Shown: piece by piece, positions 10,285 to 22,556 of the stretch
How the letters are laid out: each line of letters opens with the position of its first letter
How positions within the stretch are numbered: position 1 is the first letter of the stretch
From: Camellia lanceoleosa
Lineage: Eukaryota; Streptophyta; Magnoliopsida; Ericales; Theaceae
NCBI GenBank assembly: GCA_025200525.1
Contig: CM045762.1
Coordinates: forward strand, 83,667,893-83,731,892
Direction of reading: 5' to 3'
Length of the DNA stretch: 64,000 bases
Position numbers and translations under genes: made by a program
The notes under the pieces: model-generated
Told to the model about the DNA's origin: nothing
Database searches by the model: none
Seen by the model: the letters and a program-made list of their open reading frames with translations, nothing else

Positions 10285-11390
10285 GTGCATTCCTGTGGTG
10301 CCTCGTTCTGGAGCAAAACTTTTCACTAAAAAATAAAATAAAATAAAAAACTAGAGAAGAAGAAAGAAGGCACCACCGGCGCCACTCTCCGGCGACCTAC
10401 ACCACCGCGACCCCCACTCTCCGGCGCCACTCTCCGACCCCCATAGCACCACCGTCTTGAATCCACCCCCGTCCTTCCTCTTCCTCATCTTCTTGTTCTT
10501 CCAATCGAGCAGGTTAGGTTTCGCATGGGCTGCGACGGCGGCGGAAGCTATGGAGTAGGAGCGGTGAAAACCCTAGATCTTGATCGAGAGAGTGAAGGGT
10601 GCTCGCTGAATGGGGTTGACCGGAGCTTGTAGGGGTTGGGGTAGGGGAGGCCGGAGGGCGCCGACTGTGGGGGTAGCGGTGGTGGGTGGTCGGATTGAAA
10701 AGGTCGCCGGAAAGGCTCGCACCGGTGGGTTTGGTATTTTTGAGAGAGAAATGACAAAGAAGAAGAAGATGGAGGAGGTGGGTTGCGGCGGCGATGACGG
10801 GAAGGTGATGGTCTTGGGTGGGTGGAGGAGGAGGAGGGTCGGTGGGGTGAATTGCCGGAGAGTGGTGCCGGTGGTCCGTCCTTTCTTCTTTTCTTCTTCT
10901 CTCTCAATTTATTTATTTTATTTTATTTTTTATTTTAAAATCTTGCCTCGAAACGATGAGTTTTTTTTTTTTTTTAATATTTCAAAAAAAGAAACTATTT
11001 AGAGTATTGACTCACTTTTTAAATTATTTAGAAAATTAACCTATTTTTGAAATCGCATTTTGAAAATGAGATTTTAAAATTGAAATTGTATTTTCAACAT
11101 GTAATTTCACTTTAAAATTGCATGTTGAAAATGCGATTTTAAAATGTTGAACATGCAATTTCACCATATCATCATTTTCAACTTGCGATTTTAAGGTGAA
11201 ATTGCATGTTTAAGATTCAATTTCAATTTCAAAATTATATTTTGAAAATGCGATTTCAAAAAGTAGGTTAATTTTTTAAATAGTTTGAAAAGTGAGTCAA
11301 TTCTCTAATTAATTTTTTTTTTTGGAATATTTAAAAAAAACACTCTTGAAACAATGGGACCTAGAGTGTGTGGTGCGTGCCATCAAACAG
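10285..11390. mobile_element. Inverted-repeat element with GC-rich cargo, itself invaded by a MITE
   Basis: GTGGTGCC plus TTCTTCTTCTCT and TTTATTTTATTTTATTTTTT blocks near 10320-10380 are inverted near 10850-10940. The outer segment ending near CTCGTTCTGGAGC matches, inverted, sequence found on both sides of the MITE at 10959-11347. The core (10380-10880) is GC-rich and low in complexity. Its long frames are Pro/Arg/Ser-rich or Gly-rich on opposite strands and look compositional. It is probably captured gene-leader DNA. Boundaries are approximate. Confidence 0.4.
10959..11347. mobile_element. Palindromic MITE with 9-bp target duplication
   Basis: The two halves are near-perfect inverted copies; GAATTGACTCACTTTTCAAA near 11300 (inverted) pairs with GTATTGACTCACTTTTTAAA near 11005. 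The flanks are GAAACGATG (10950-10958) and GAAACAATG (11348-11356), a 9-bp duplication with one mismatch. That length points to the Mutator-like superfamily. The interior repeats GAAATTGCATGTT/AACATGCAATTTC in both orientations. No ORF. Confidence 0.6.
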
Positions 11391-11399
11391 GTGAAGCTT

Positions 11400-11780
11400 G
11401 TTCCGATTATATTTTAATGATTCAAATAAGATTTTAAACTAATCGAATTGAGTTGTGTTTTAGTATATTTAAATTTATTTATTAAAATTTTAATGAATTT
11501 GAATTTAAATTTGATAAAAATTTAACAAATTGAACTCGAGTTGAGTTGATTTAGACTTGAATCGAGCTTGAATTTATTCACGAGTCTTGGCGAGTTACGG
11601 ATGAGACGATAGTTATAATTAAAATTTTGATTATATAATTATATATAACATAAATATACTAAAAAAAACGTCAATAATATTTTATTAAAATAATAATATC
11701 TATCACCACTATTATATAAACGTATTATCTATAGTTAGTTATTATTTGCATTTATATTTTTTAAATATTAGTAGTTGGGC
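11400..11780. mobile_element. Fragment of the hAT-like MITE family seen at 34721-35352
   Basis: The inverse of 35000-35280 recurs here, including CACCACTATTATATAAACGT, TTATCTATAGTTAG and ATTTTGATTATATAATTATA. Terminal repeats are not recognisable, so this is a truncated copy. Confidence 0.55.
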
Positions 11781-11859
11781 ACGTGTATTGCATATGGTAC
11801 GCGATTTTTTATTAATTGTAAGTACTGTAATTATGCGAGTCTCTTAAATTAGTATGTAC

Positions 11860-12350
11860 TATTGTTGGCACCATAAATCTGTAATTTTTATTATTATTTA
11901 TTATTTATATAATTGCAGGACATGTGGCATCCTCCTATTCATTTAGAGGTTATGAGAAGTTATGAAATGTGAAAAAATGATGAAGAATGAAGTGTAGAAC
12001 ATGGAGCATTAATTGGAGATTAAAGGAAGTTATGAAGACATTGAGGAATATGTGGCATTGTGGGAATGAAGATAGAAAAGTGGGTAGTTTTAGGCGGTTA
12101 TTGGGTAGTTATTGTTGGAAGTTTTTTCCTACAAATATTTGCCTATAAATAGCCATTCATGGCTACATTGTTAAGGATCCAGAATTCAAATCAAAGATAA
12201 TTGATTTCAATATTTCTTGTCATTTTCCTTATCTTAGGAGTAATTTAACATAGATTTATATTTCGAAGCATTTATTTTCAGCATTTTCTTTTCGAAACAT
12301 TTTATGTACTTCATTTTCGAAGCATAGGAGTGGAGGTAAGTAATTATTAC
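11860..12350 (+). promoter_or_regulatory. LTR-like or promoter-like stretch with a strong TATA box
   Basis: A TGTTGGCACC start is followed by CCTATAAATAGCC (about 12143), a near-consensus plant TATA box, and a leader-like stretch ending AGGTAAGTAA. This resembles the U3-R of an LTR retrotransposon or a host promoter. No second copy was found in the window, and the frame that follows (12356-12607) begins with TTG, has no recognisable family and is not called. Confidence 0.25.
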
Positions 12351-12619
12351 TTTGATTGTTCACTCAATCGCCTTTCTCCGTCTCCCTTATTCTTCTTTTA
12401 ATTTTTCTTTTTTCTACACTTGGCAATTTTGAAGTCCTCTTTGTTGAGGCAAAAGAACCGTTAACGCAATCGCTTGATAATTGGCTTGAATTTAATCTGC
12501 AAGGGTTTTTCAATCCTTGCTGGCACGCTTGCATTTATGATATTTTCCTTTGTAGGAAAAATAAGCCAACAAATATGTATACAAAGTATGGAGACTTCTA
12601 TGGATAAATTGATCTATAT

Positions 12620-14620
12620 CCAACATACAATTAAGTAAGAAATGAACACATATTCGACTAAAGAATTTAAATGATAAATAAGAAATTTTATAAACATAAA
12701 TATTAATTTATATCTAGATTGTTGAAATCACAATCTTATCTTAAATAATAAATAATAAACAAGTCATTTAAATATATAGTATTATGCAAAAAAATTTCTA
12801 TCAACTTCTTATTTCAATTTTTCATAATTTGTACATGTAATACAATTGAAGATATGAATTAATTACATAATTACACAATTTTTTTTCATAGTTCATCTCA
12901 TAATACAAATTTATTGAACTTACTATTGAATATTATTTACATACTATTGGTGTAAGAATGTATTAATATCAATATGTGATATATTTTTATACATCAAAAG
13001 TTGTTGAGTCTCGTTTCCTGTGCCATGAATATCTTACGTGATGAAAAATATAATATTAGTCATTAATATATTTTCATTTACGTAGAAAATGTGGAATAGT
13101 CTTTTTAAGAAAATAGAATGATATTATAACTTAATATTTCAATTGTATAAGAATTTCATAACTGTTTTCACAATATTTATAGATCTATACTTATAAGAGT
13201 TTGTAGGGCCACTTTCATGAAATTGTCAAGTTATATAATTATTATGTTATTTGTAAGTAATTAGTATATGATAAAAATTGATCGAAACTTTATATTTAGT
13301 ATACTTACTTTCTACATCATTGAATTACTGCGATAATGTTTGGCTACCATTTGATTTTTTTTCCTTATAATTTGACTAAATGAGTCACATTTTCTTGAAC
13401 TTCAAATAGATAAGACAATTCTTTTTTCAACTTGTATAACTTCTTGGAAAGCATATTGCAATAGATCTTTTATAGTTTTTGTTTCACCATCTTTTTATTT
13501 TTCTTCTTACTCACTATTATAACTCATTATAATAAAAATATTTTCATGAATAAGAGTTTGAGGCGATATCATATTATTATAAATTTCAAAATTCATTTTC
13601 TCTCAATAATGTGACTTTTTCTATAAGGGAAAAAAAGTACAATTATTGTCGTGATGAAGGTGTTTTGCAATGTTTTGTTTTGTTACTGAAAGTGTTTGTT
13701 GTGGACACTTATTTGTATGACATGTATATATCTATGTATTGAACATAAACTGATAAAAGAACAATACACAATTTTATAAGTTTTTTCCTAATAAATATAA
13801 CTATATTACTAAAGCGATACATATTAGAAAATTAAAGGCTCTGTTCGGTAGAGCTTTCTAGAGTTAATTTCACCACTTGGTTTGATGTAAATGTTTTGTT
13901 ATAATTTTCAAAAATTGATTCAACACCTACTTTTACAAACACGTCTACTTGGTCATTCCCTCGGACGTCCGGTCGGTTGATCGGAACAATATTCTTTTTA
14001 TTTTTTATTTTATTTTAAATAAAAAATATTTTTGAATTTTTTTTAAAAATTTTTTATGAGCTTTGAATAGAATTTTTGGTTGTGTATTTAGTTATGAGTT
14101 GTAAGTTTTTGAATTAAATATCATATGTCACATCATTTATTTCAAACTTAATTCAAAACTCTTTTCAAAACTTATAACCAAACAAATTTTTCACACTCAA
14201 ATTATAATTCTAAAACTCACAAACTCAAAATACAACTCTATTCTCAAATCATAATTCTAAAATTTTACCAAACGCTAGCAAAGTATCCGATGGTAATATA
14301 ACATTACAGATTGATAATGTATTAATACAGTAACATATATATATATATATATACATTTATATATATTTTTATATTTATATATGTATGCATTGACATATAT
14401 AGGATACACAAAAATAATATGTGAAATCTTTCGCAACAATATAATACGGGTAACAACGAGAAGTTAATTATTCATAATTAAATAGTTGATCATAATGTAA
14501 ATATTTAGTGTTATATTTTTGTGTGTATGCACTATTTTTTAATTAAATTATTAAATTCACATAAAAATTTAAAGAAATTTGTCAATAATTGTGTAAAATT
14601 TGAGATTAGCGAAGAAAGAT
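12620..14620. other. AT-rich intergenic DNA, no gene seen
   Basis: No supported genes. 13848-14279 may be a MITE: GCTCTGTTCGGTA at the left faces the inverse of GCTAGCGTTTGGTA at the right. Short (TA)n runs occur near 14335-14400. Confidence 0.4.
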
Positions 14621-15029
14621 TAAAAAAAAGAGAGAGAGAGAAATTCATAGTGTTTGGTTTTTTTTTTTATAGGTTTATTTTTTGATAAATCATTTTTCTA
14701 AGTATTTTATTCCATCTAACCCATATTTTTTTTGGAATGTTCCATTAAGTCCGGTTTAATGTAACATGACCAAATCATATTTTCTAATTTTTGCACATAT
14801 TTCTATTTTGAAACTAATACATAATAATAGTTCATCATTTTATAGAGAAAATCTCGCTTTCATTCTAAAGAGAAAATCTTTTACTTATTCTATAGGGAAA
14901 ATCTTTTCCTTATTCTAAGGAAAAAATCACTCTCACGTTCCATAAAAAAAATCTCAAATTATAAACTTTGAACCTTTTTATAATTTGAAAATTTTAAAAA
15001 TAATGCAATAAAAAATCTGAATGAAAATT

Positions 15030-15760
15030 AAAATACAATGTGAATGTTCAAAATAAACAACAAACATACAACTAACTTTTGAAAAAATAAAACACATATT
15101 AAAGTACAATGTGAATGTTCGCAATAAATAACAAACATACAACTGACTTTCGAAAAAATAAAATTCATACCAAAATACAATATGAATGTTCACAATTTAT
15201 AATTAACATACAACTAGCTTTAAAAAAAATAACTCATACCGATGTATTGCAATGTGAAAACATAAAACAAAATTGAAAAGAGTGAAAATCAACTATTTCA
15301 ATTGTTCAATGGTAACAAAAATGATTGTTCAACTAATAAAGCATAGTAACAAAAATAACAAACATATAATTAACGTTCGAAAAAATAAAACTTATACCAA
15401 AATATAATGTGAATGTTCACAATTTACAATTAATATAAAAATAATTTTTAAAAAAAAAACTCATACCAATGTGAACATTCACATTGCAATGTGAAAACAT
15501 AAGATAAAATTGAAAAAAATAAAAATCGACTATTTCGATTGTTCAATGGTAACAAAAATGATTGTTCAACCAACAAGCATAGTAAAAAAAAAACAAAATA
15601 TAACTAATTTTTGAAAAAACTTTTAAAAAAAAATTATACCAAAATACAATGTGAATGTTGCACAATTAACATACAACTAAATTCATATCAATGTGAACAT
15701 TCACAATGCAATTTGAAACAAAATTGAAAGGAAAAAAAAAATGACTATTTCAATTGTTTA
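15030..15760. repeat. Higher-order tandem repeat
   Basis: A ~70-bp unit containing CAATGTGAATGTTC and ACAAACATACAACTAACTTT recurs at about 15035, 15105, 15175, 15405 and 15646. A longer ~235-bp unit holding CTATTTCAATTGTTCAATGG and ATGATTGTTCAAC recurs at about 15287 and 15524, with a partial copy near 15747. The array is degenerate and satellite-like. Confidence 0.75.
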
Positions 15761-15840
15761 TCTATATTTTAACACTTATTTCTCAAACTTTCAAATAATG
15801 TGAAATGTATATATTCACCGATTGACAAAAAATAGAAATA

Positions 15841-16440
15841 ATGGCAACAATAAAATTAGAAATCCAAAAAAAAAACTCAATCACTCTAAAAACCAAAAAA
15901 AATATCACCCACATCCTCATCTTCATCATCATCTTTATCATTATCACTATCATTAACAATATATGCAATTTCACTATTCCACCAATCCAAATCAAACCAA
16001 ACTCACCTTTGAAGAATACATTTGTAACAAAATTGATTGAACATAAATAGAGTTTCGACTTACAATAATAGATAAACATAGAGATTCAAACACAGAGCAA
16101 CAATGGATGAACACAGAACTTCGAACACAAAGTGACAATGGAGGAACACAAAACTTCATCACAACAATGGAGGAACATGATATTATTTCATCACCATATA
16201 TAAACTAGAGTTTCTAAGCCCTACCAAATAGAGAATTTCGAAACCCTAGCACAATGAAACAATGCCACAAATGTGAATGAAACTGATCAAAAAGAAAAAC
16301 GTGAATAATGATAACTACCCAAATAGAGGTAGCAATAAAAAGAAAATGTGTATATTATTTTTCTATGTAATACATATCAACAATAGACATAAGGGTATAA
16401 TAGTCCAACAAACAATATAAATTAGGAAAAAATGACCTCC
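15841..16440. other. No gene supported
   Basis: On the minus strand, near 15985-15885, one frame encodes an acidic Asp/Glu-rich stretch (DNDKDDDEDEDVGD) preceded by WWNSEIAYIV. I cannot assign it to a family, and it has no clear start or splice context. The rest is AT-rich with several copies of GAACACAGAACTTC. Confidence 0.3.
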
Positions 16441-16893
16441 TGGAATAAAAAGTAGGGGTGCTTGCGGTTCGGTTTTGAACGGTTCAGTTTGCAGTTTGGA
16501 CCCGCTCGCATATGTGCAGTTTGGGAGAATTTGAACTGGCAATCGGCCACAATGCGGGTTGTGGTTCGTGCAAATAGGGTTTGCGGATGTGTGGGAGGTT
16601 GCAGGCAATTTGCGGATTGGACTTTTTTTATAAAAAAATTTTATTTTTGGGCCTTTTTTTTCCCACCGCTTTGTAAATTTTATTTTGGGTCATTTTCTCC
16701 CATTTTCTAAAAATGCTCAACATTAATAATTAATGAATTAAAACTTATAAAATTAAAAACAAAACCAAATCAAATTCCCAACACAAGCAAATCGTTCAAA
16801 ATCTTAAACTTTTAAATAAAATCATGAACTAACACAAGCACATCTTTCAAAATCCTAAACTAAATTATCAAAATCATTCACTACCCAACAATA

Positions 16894-17913
16894 TGGTGGA
16901 AATATATTACTTCGAAAAATAATTAATTTAACAGAATCGTTAAACAGATAAAAAATATATACAGAACAAGTGTTCACTTACAACTTTCTGCAGAATCAAA
17001 CTTAGAACAAATTTTGTGATTGAGGCCAGTGTTTGGACACTGTGTCTTTAAGACAGAAATTCGTCCTCTCCTAGGTGCTTGAGAATAACGGACGTCCTAC
17101 CTCCAGGATTCAACAATCACCCCAAACAGATGCAGTACTGCAAACTGATTTTACAGCGAACCAGGCTGTGATATTTCGAACTCACACTAGATGCAAAATG
17201 AAGAATGTATGTTACAGAGAATGGAGAAGACTGAAACGGGAAAATTTCTATATTTTATCTGGAATGGAGGGTTGATATATATAGGCTGAGAAGTGCCTAA
17301 ACCGGAATAGATGACCGTTGAAAAGAAATCACCCGAGGTTGAGACCTTGTTGTTGGAGAAAGAAAAGTTACTCAAAAAATTTAAAATCAAAATTTCAGAT
17401 TTTGAATTTTTCCCGCTGAAAATTATTTGAAAAAATTCAAATAATTTCGGAGAAAAAAATAAAGGACGGGTTAGACCCATACCCACACCCGCGTCCACCC
17501 CAACCCGGCCGAACGGACGGCGGCGGTGGCGCGTGCGTGTGGTGATGGTTTTAGGTTTGTCCATAACTCCTCCTCCTACAAAACTTGGGTACCCCTTGGG
17601 GCCCAACCCAAGGTCTCCAACTTAGAGCTTATAAACACTTTGAAACTCTTCCATGTTTCCTATGTGGGACAAGGTTATAGATACCAACCCATGGGAACCA
17701 TACCAAACATTTTCATGTTTATAAGGCTCACTTCGGTATCAATTTCGCATTCACTCATAAATGGTTTCGACCACCCGAGTATATATTCTTGTTCACCACA
17801 TGACAAGGAACGTATTTGCCATTCGGACCCACCCAAACCGAGGTGTGGAGCCTACATTAATGATAGCTCAAAATTACCGAAAATTAATGGTGATAAACCA
17901 TTTTTATCTAACA
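16894..17913 (-). repeat. Copia 3' LTR
   Basis: 3' LTR relative to the minus-strand genes. It starts TGGTGG (the other copy reads TGTTGG) and ends CTAACA, 1020 bp. The bounding TG...CA and the duplication CAATA fix its ends. Confidence 0.9.
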
Positions 17914-18523
17914 ATCCCTCACATGAATGAAATTGAAAACGAATATGCAACAACATGCAGACACTGAAAGTACAAAACTGAAAATATCCTGCAAAGGATA
18001 GGTAGCTTTTGGCTTTGAACCTTCCCTTGTGAAAGACGATTGGGTTTACTGGCTGATTAGTGAACATGATGTCTTGAACTATTTTGCCATTGGTGTAAAC
18101 TAAGACAACAGTCTGTCACACAGTTTTATTTCCTTACACAATCTGGTTCTATCGGTTGTGCCCATTTTGGCCCTGGACAATTCCTGGTTTTCCTGAGTGC
18201 TCTAGAGATTTAGCCCTTTTTTTTTTTTTTTTCTTTTTTTCCTTTTTTTTTCATTCCCATAGAACCGGCCCAGTTCACACTCATATAGGTGATTCTCATT
18301 AAGAGTATTCTGCTATACCCCACTTGGATTTCCAAGATATGAATATCATTAAAAGCAAAGCTTAACCTGATTAGCGCTGCAAACATCACTATGTCATCAT
18401 AGGAAATGGTAGGAAAATTTTTCCTTAGTGATACTAACGAGTCACACATAATTCGGTTGTTCCTTTGAATCTAGATTTTGGGATCTCCAGTCAACTAGGT
18501 TGGGTTGCCATTAAGGCGACTCT

Positions 18524-19996
18524 TTAGTTAAAAGGCTTTAATCCCATTCCCCTCGATGATCTTAAAACTTGCTCTCTGGTCAAACCTTTGGTTAACGGAT
18601 CCGCTATATTATCTTTTGACCTTATGTACTCAATGGAGATAATTCCATTTGAGAGCAGTTGCCTAACAGTATTATGTCTACATCGAATATGACGAGACTT
18701 ACCGTTATACATATTATTTTGTGCTCTTGCCATTGCTGCTTGACAGTCGCAATGAATGCAAATGGCTGGCACAGGTTTTGGCCACACTGGGATATCCTCT
18801 AGAAAGTGACGAAGCCACTCTCCTTCTTCACCTGCTTTATCTAAAGCAATAAATTTGGACTCCATTGTGGACCTTGCAATGCATGTCTGTTTGGTTGACT
18901 TCCATGAGACTGCTACACCTCCCAGGGTAAAGACATAACCACTAGTAGACTTGGAGTCTTTAGTATCTGAGATCCAATTAGCGTCACTATAACCCTCTAA
19001 TACTGTTGGATATCTCATGTAGTTCAGCCCATAGTTTCGAGTATACTTTAGATATCTAAGTACCCTAACTATTGCTGTCCAGTGGTCTGTTCCTGGATTG
19101 CTTGTATACCTACTTAATCTGCTAACTGCATATGCTAAATTTGGACGTGTGCAGTTCATGAGGTACATTAACCTTCCGATGATCTGGGAGTATTCTACTT
19201 GTGATACACCTTCACCCATATTCTTCATCAAATGAAGATTAGCATCTATAGGGGTCTTAGCGAGACGATCGTCATGCTTGTTAAATTTCTCAAGTATTTT
19301 ATTAGCATAATGTCCTTGAGACAAGGTATATCCTTCAGATATCTTTGTAATTTTTATTCCAAGTATAACATCTGTTATTCCCATATCTTTCATGTCAAAT
19401 TTAGAGTTCAACATTTTCTTGGTAGCTTTGATCATTTCATTATTACTACCAAGGATGAGCATATCATCTACATATAGGCAAACAATGACATATCCCTTTT
19501 CTGTGTTTCTCACATAAACACATTTATCATATTCATTAATTTTAAATCCATTTGACATCATTACATTGTCAAATTTTTCATGCCATTGTTTGGGTGCTTG
19601 TTTTAGATCGTAAAGAGACTTCACAAGTTTGCACACTTTTTTCCCTTGCCCTGGAACCACGAACCCTTCAGGTTGTTCCATGTAAATTTCCTCATTCAAA
19701 TCGCCATTCAAGAATGCAGTCTTAACATCCATTTGATGGATCTCAAGATTATACAAAGCTGCAATAGCTATTAACATTCGAATAGACGTTATTCTTGTTA
19801 CAGGTGAGTAAGTATCAAAATAATCCACTCCTTCAGTTTGCCTGAAACCTTTAACTACAAGTCTCGCCTTGTATTTATCAATTGAACCATCCGGCTTCAT
19901 CTTCCTTTTAAAAACACTTGTAACCAAGAGGCTTACAGCTTGGTGGAAGATCCACCAATTCCCATGTATGATTTTGTAGGATTGATTCAATTTCAC
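18524..19996 (-). pseudogene. Copia reverse transcriptase-RNase H segment
   Basis: This is the longest intact part of the polyprotein. From the N-terminus it shows the RT entry block ([17 protein letters not shown]), [20 protein letters not shown] and the catalytic YVDDMLI. RNase H follows, with [20 protein letters not shown] and a [11 protein letters not shown] end. It reverse-transcribes the element RNA in cytoplasmic particles. The first ~30 residues of this frame lie upstream of the real junction: a one-base shift near 19912 separates it from the preceding integrase frame. The catalytic aspartates are present, so the lesion is the lost continuity rather than the active site. Confidence 0.9.
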
Positions 19997-20828
19997 AATT
20001 AATAGCTCCTTTCCAAGAAGGAGCTTCAGGAGTAGACATTACTTCTTTGAAAGTTCGAGGCTCCTCTTCCAGTAAGTATGTTAAGAAATCAGGACTGAAA
20101 GATTTTTCTGTCCTAGCCCGTTTACTACGTCTGGGTTCCTCCTCAACTTTCTCCTCTGGGTTTTTCTCAACTTGCCTTTGATCATTGTCAAAAGCAGCAT
20201 CATATGTCCTTTTAAGCTCTTGTGTCAATTTACAAGGAAACACATTTTTGAAAAATGATGTATTCCTAGACTCGATAATTGTATTGACATGAATCTCTGT
20301 GTTCTCACTTTTATGAACTAAAAACCGATAGGCACTACTGTTGTTTGCATACCCTATGAAAATACAATCAACAGTCTTGGGTCCAATTTTAACCCTTTTC
20401 GGTTCTGGTATTGCCACCTTAGCCAAACACCCCCACACTTTCAAGTATTTGTAGGAAGGCTTTCGACCTTTCCACAGTTCATAGGGTGTTTCATGAGACT
20501 TCATATGAGGAATTTTATGGAGAATATAATTAGCGGAAAGAATAGCTTCCCCCCACAAGTTCTGAGGTAACCCTGAACTTATTTACATGGCATTCATCAT
20601 TTCTTTCAAAGTGTGATTTTTCCACTCAGCAACTCCATTTTGCTGAGGTGTATAAGGTGCAGTGATTTGATGTATTATTCCTAATTTTGAACATAAGTCA
20701 CCAAATGGTGCTTCATATTCACCACCTCTGTCACTCCTTATAGTCTTTATTTTCTTGCCAAGTTGATTCTCAACCTCAGCCTTAAATTCTATGAATTTTT
20801 CTAAGGCTTCATCTTTGCTTCGCAGCAA
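19908..20828 (-). pseudogene. Copia integrase core and C-terminal segment
   Basis: Two frames, 20828-20583 and 20558-19908, are consecutive parts of integrase. The first has KTIRSDRGGEYE and TPQQNGVAE, including catalytic Asp and Glu of the DDE triad. The second has the WGEAILSANYILHKIP, GYKPSYKYLKVWGC-like and GYANNSSAYRF blocks typical of copia. A TAA codon near 20580 separates them. The protein would insert the cDNA into chromosomes. The segment cannot be translated continuously. Confidence 0.85.
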
Positions 20829-20905
20829 GTATACATAGCAGTACTGAGTGCTATCATCAATAAAGGTTATGAAATATTTTCCCCCCTCCCCCCCCCCCCA
20901 GGTGT

Positions 20906-21706
20906 TTAAACAAATTTCAAATCACATATATCACTATGGATTAGATCCAGAGGTTCAATAATTCTTTCAATTGACTTAAAAGATGCCTTAGTCAATTTTG
21001 ATTCAACACATACTTCACACTTGTGATTTGCATCAATATGAAATTTAGGTAGATATTCTAAGTTAATTAATCTACGCAAAGCACCATAATTAATATGTTC
21101 TAATCTACCATGCCACATATATAAAGACTCAACAAAGTAAGCAGAAGATGTGTTATTCTTATTAGAAATAGGAACCATTGTCATTACATTTAGTTTAAAG
21201 AGCCCATCGCTCAAGTACCCTTTCCCCACATACATCCCATTTTTAGTGAGTACAAATTTGTTTGATTCAAACACAAGATGAAACCCGTTCTTGCTCAGCA
21301 ATGATCCAGATACCAGGTTCTTCCGAATTTTTGGTACATGCAGCACTTCTTTCAAAGTAAGCTATTTGTCTGATGTCATCTTGAGTACTACTTGTCCTTT
21401 GCCTTCAACCTTGGAGGTAGAAGAATTGCCCATATAAAGTTGTTCCTCATTATCTACCATTTGATATGTGGAGAACATCTTTTTCTCAGAGCAAATGTGA
21501 CGCGTAGCACCTGTGTCCACCCACCATGTTTTGGGGTTGTTTACCAAATTCACTTCAGACACCATTCCGGACATATGTAATCCCGAAATCATTGCACAAA
21601 GATTTTCCTCCTCTGTTATGTTGGCTTGAGCAGGTTTTCTTTTCATGGTTCGTTGAGTCCGACGCTTGTAACAATCTTTGGCACGATGTCCTTGCTTGTC
21701 ACACAC
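20906..21706 (-). pseudogene. Copia gag zinc knuckle, protease and pre-integrase segment
   Basis: Near 21716-21680 the frame encodes a CCHC knuckle (CYVCDKQGHRAKDC, CX2CX4HX4C) that packages RNA. The aspartic protease motif WWVDTGATRHIC follows. After a break near 21360 comes the GAG-pre-integrase domain (LYMWHGRLEHINYGAL) and the HHCC end (CEVCVESKLTK). The frame stops at TAA just before an unusual run of G (C on the plus strand, 20881-20901). Confidence 0.85.
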
Positions 21707-21744
21707 ATAGCATTTGCCTGTGAAGTTTTGAATCTCTCTAGTCT

Positions 21745-22556
21745 TTGAACCAGAGCTTCGTTTTGAACTCTCACCAGGATACTTTCTCTTCTCTTACAGT
21801 TGTGCTTCGCTCCACCACATTAGCCTTGGCCTCTATCAGATTACGCACATTTTTATTTTCAGACCCACGATTGTCTTCTTCAATCCTCAATCGAACAATC
21901 AAGTCCTCCAGTGACATCTCTTTGCGTTTGTGCTTTAAATAATTCTTGAAATCCTTCCAAGACAGCGGTAATTTCTGAATTATAGCTGCTACCTAAAAAG
22001 ACTCGCTCAGAGACATACCTTCTACATTAATTTCATACAAGATAAGTTGTAGATCTTGGACTTGACTGATCACCGTCTTGGAATCCACCATCTTATAATC
22101 CAGGAAGCGGCCAACAACAAATTTCTTTGTTCCTGCATCTTCCGTCTTATATTTGCGATCCAAGGAATCCCACAACGTTTTTGCTGTCTTGATTGGACTA
22201 TACACATTGTAAAGTGTGTTGTCCAATCCATTGAGGATATAGTTCCTGCAAAGAAAGTCTGCATGTTTCCATGCATCTACTGCAGTGACAACTTCCGCAT
22301 CACCCTCATCTTCTTTCAGAGTTGGCACATATTCTCATAAAAACCTTTCCAAATTCAGGGTAGTTAAATAAAATAACATTTTTTGTTGCCACCTTTTAAA
22401 ATCAGTGCCACTAAATTTTTCAAGTTTTTCCCCATGGTTCACTGGAACATGTCCATGACCCGGGCCATGAGTCAGAGTTGGAGTAACAACTGGAATAGAA
22501 ACCACCGGTGGAGGCACAATGGGATTAGGAGTAATCACAGTACTCTCAGTTGCCAT
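21745..22556 (-). pseudogene. Copia gag N-terminal segment
   Basis: It starts MATESTVITPNP at 22556 and includes KLEKFSGTDFKRWQQKM, AWKHADFLCRNYILNGL and TLWDSLDRKYK, the conserved blocks of plant copia gag. Two premature stops interrupt it. One (TGA) lies near 22332 where the family usually has Arg, the other (TAG) near 21992 where it usually has Gln. Both fit single C-to-T changes. A frameshift near 21795 separates it from the zinc knuckle. Confidence 0.85.

Noticed and set aside
10548..11002. Long overlapping frames on both strands (Pro/Arg/Ser-rich and Gly/Arg-rich)
   Set aside because: GC-rich low-complexity DNA gives open frames on both strands. No domain, no splice context, and the region lies inside an inverted-repeat element.
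12356..12607. Possible secreted protein with signal peptide
   Set aside because: The frame starts with TTG, not ATG, and the tail matches no family. The hydrophobic start arises from T-rich DNA.
15030..15760. CRISPR-like array
   Set aside because: Repeats are degenerate, tandem without uniform unique spacers, and in a plant nuclear context.
18210..18449. Separate gene downstream of the copia RNase H
   Set aside because: It lies between the pol stop and the 3' LTR and consists of a T-rich tract read as Lys plus short unrelated sequence; part of the element's untranslated region.
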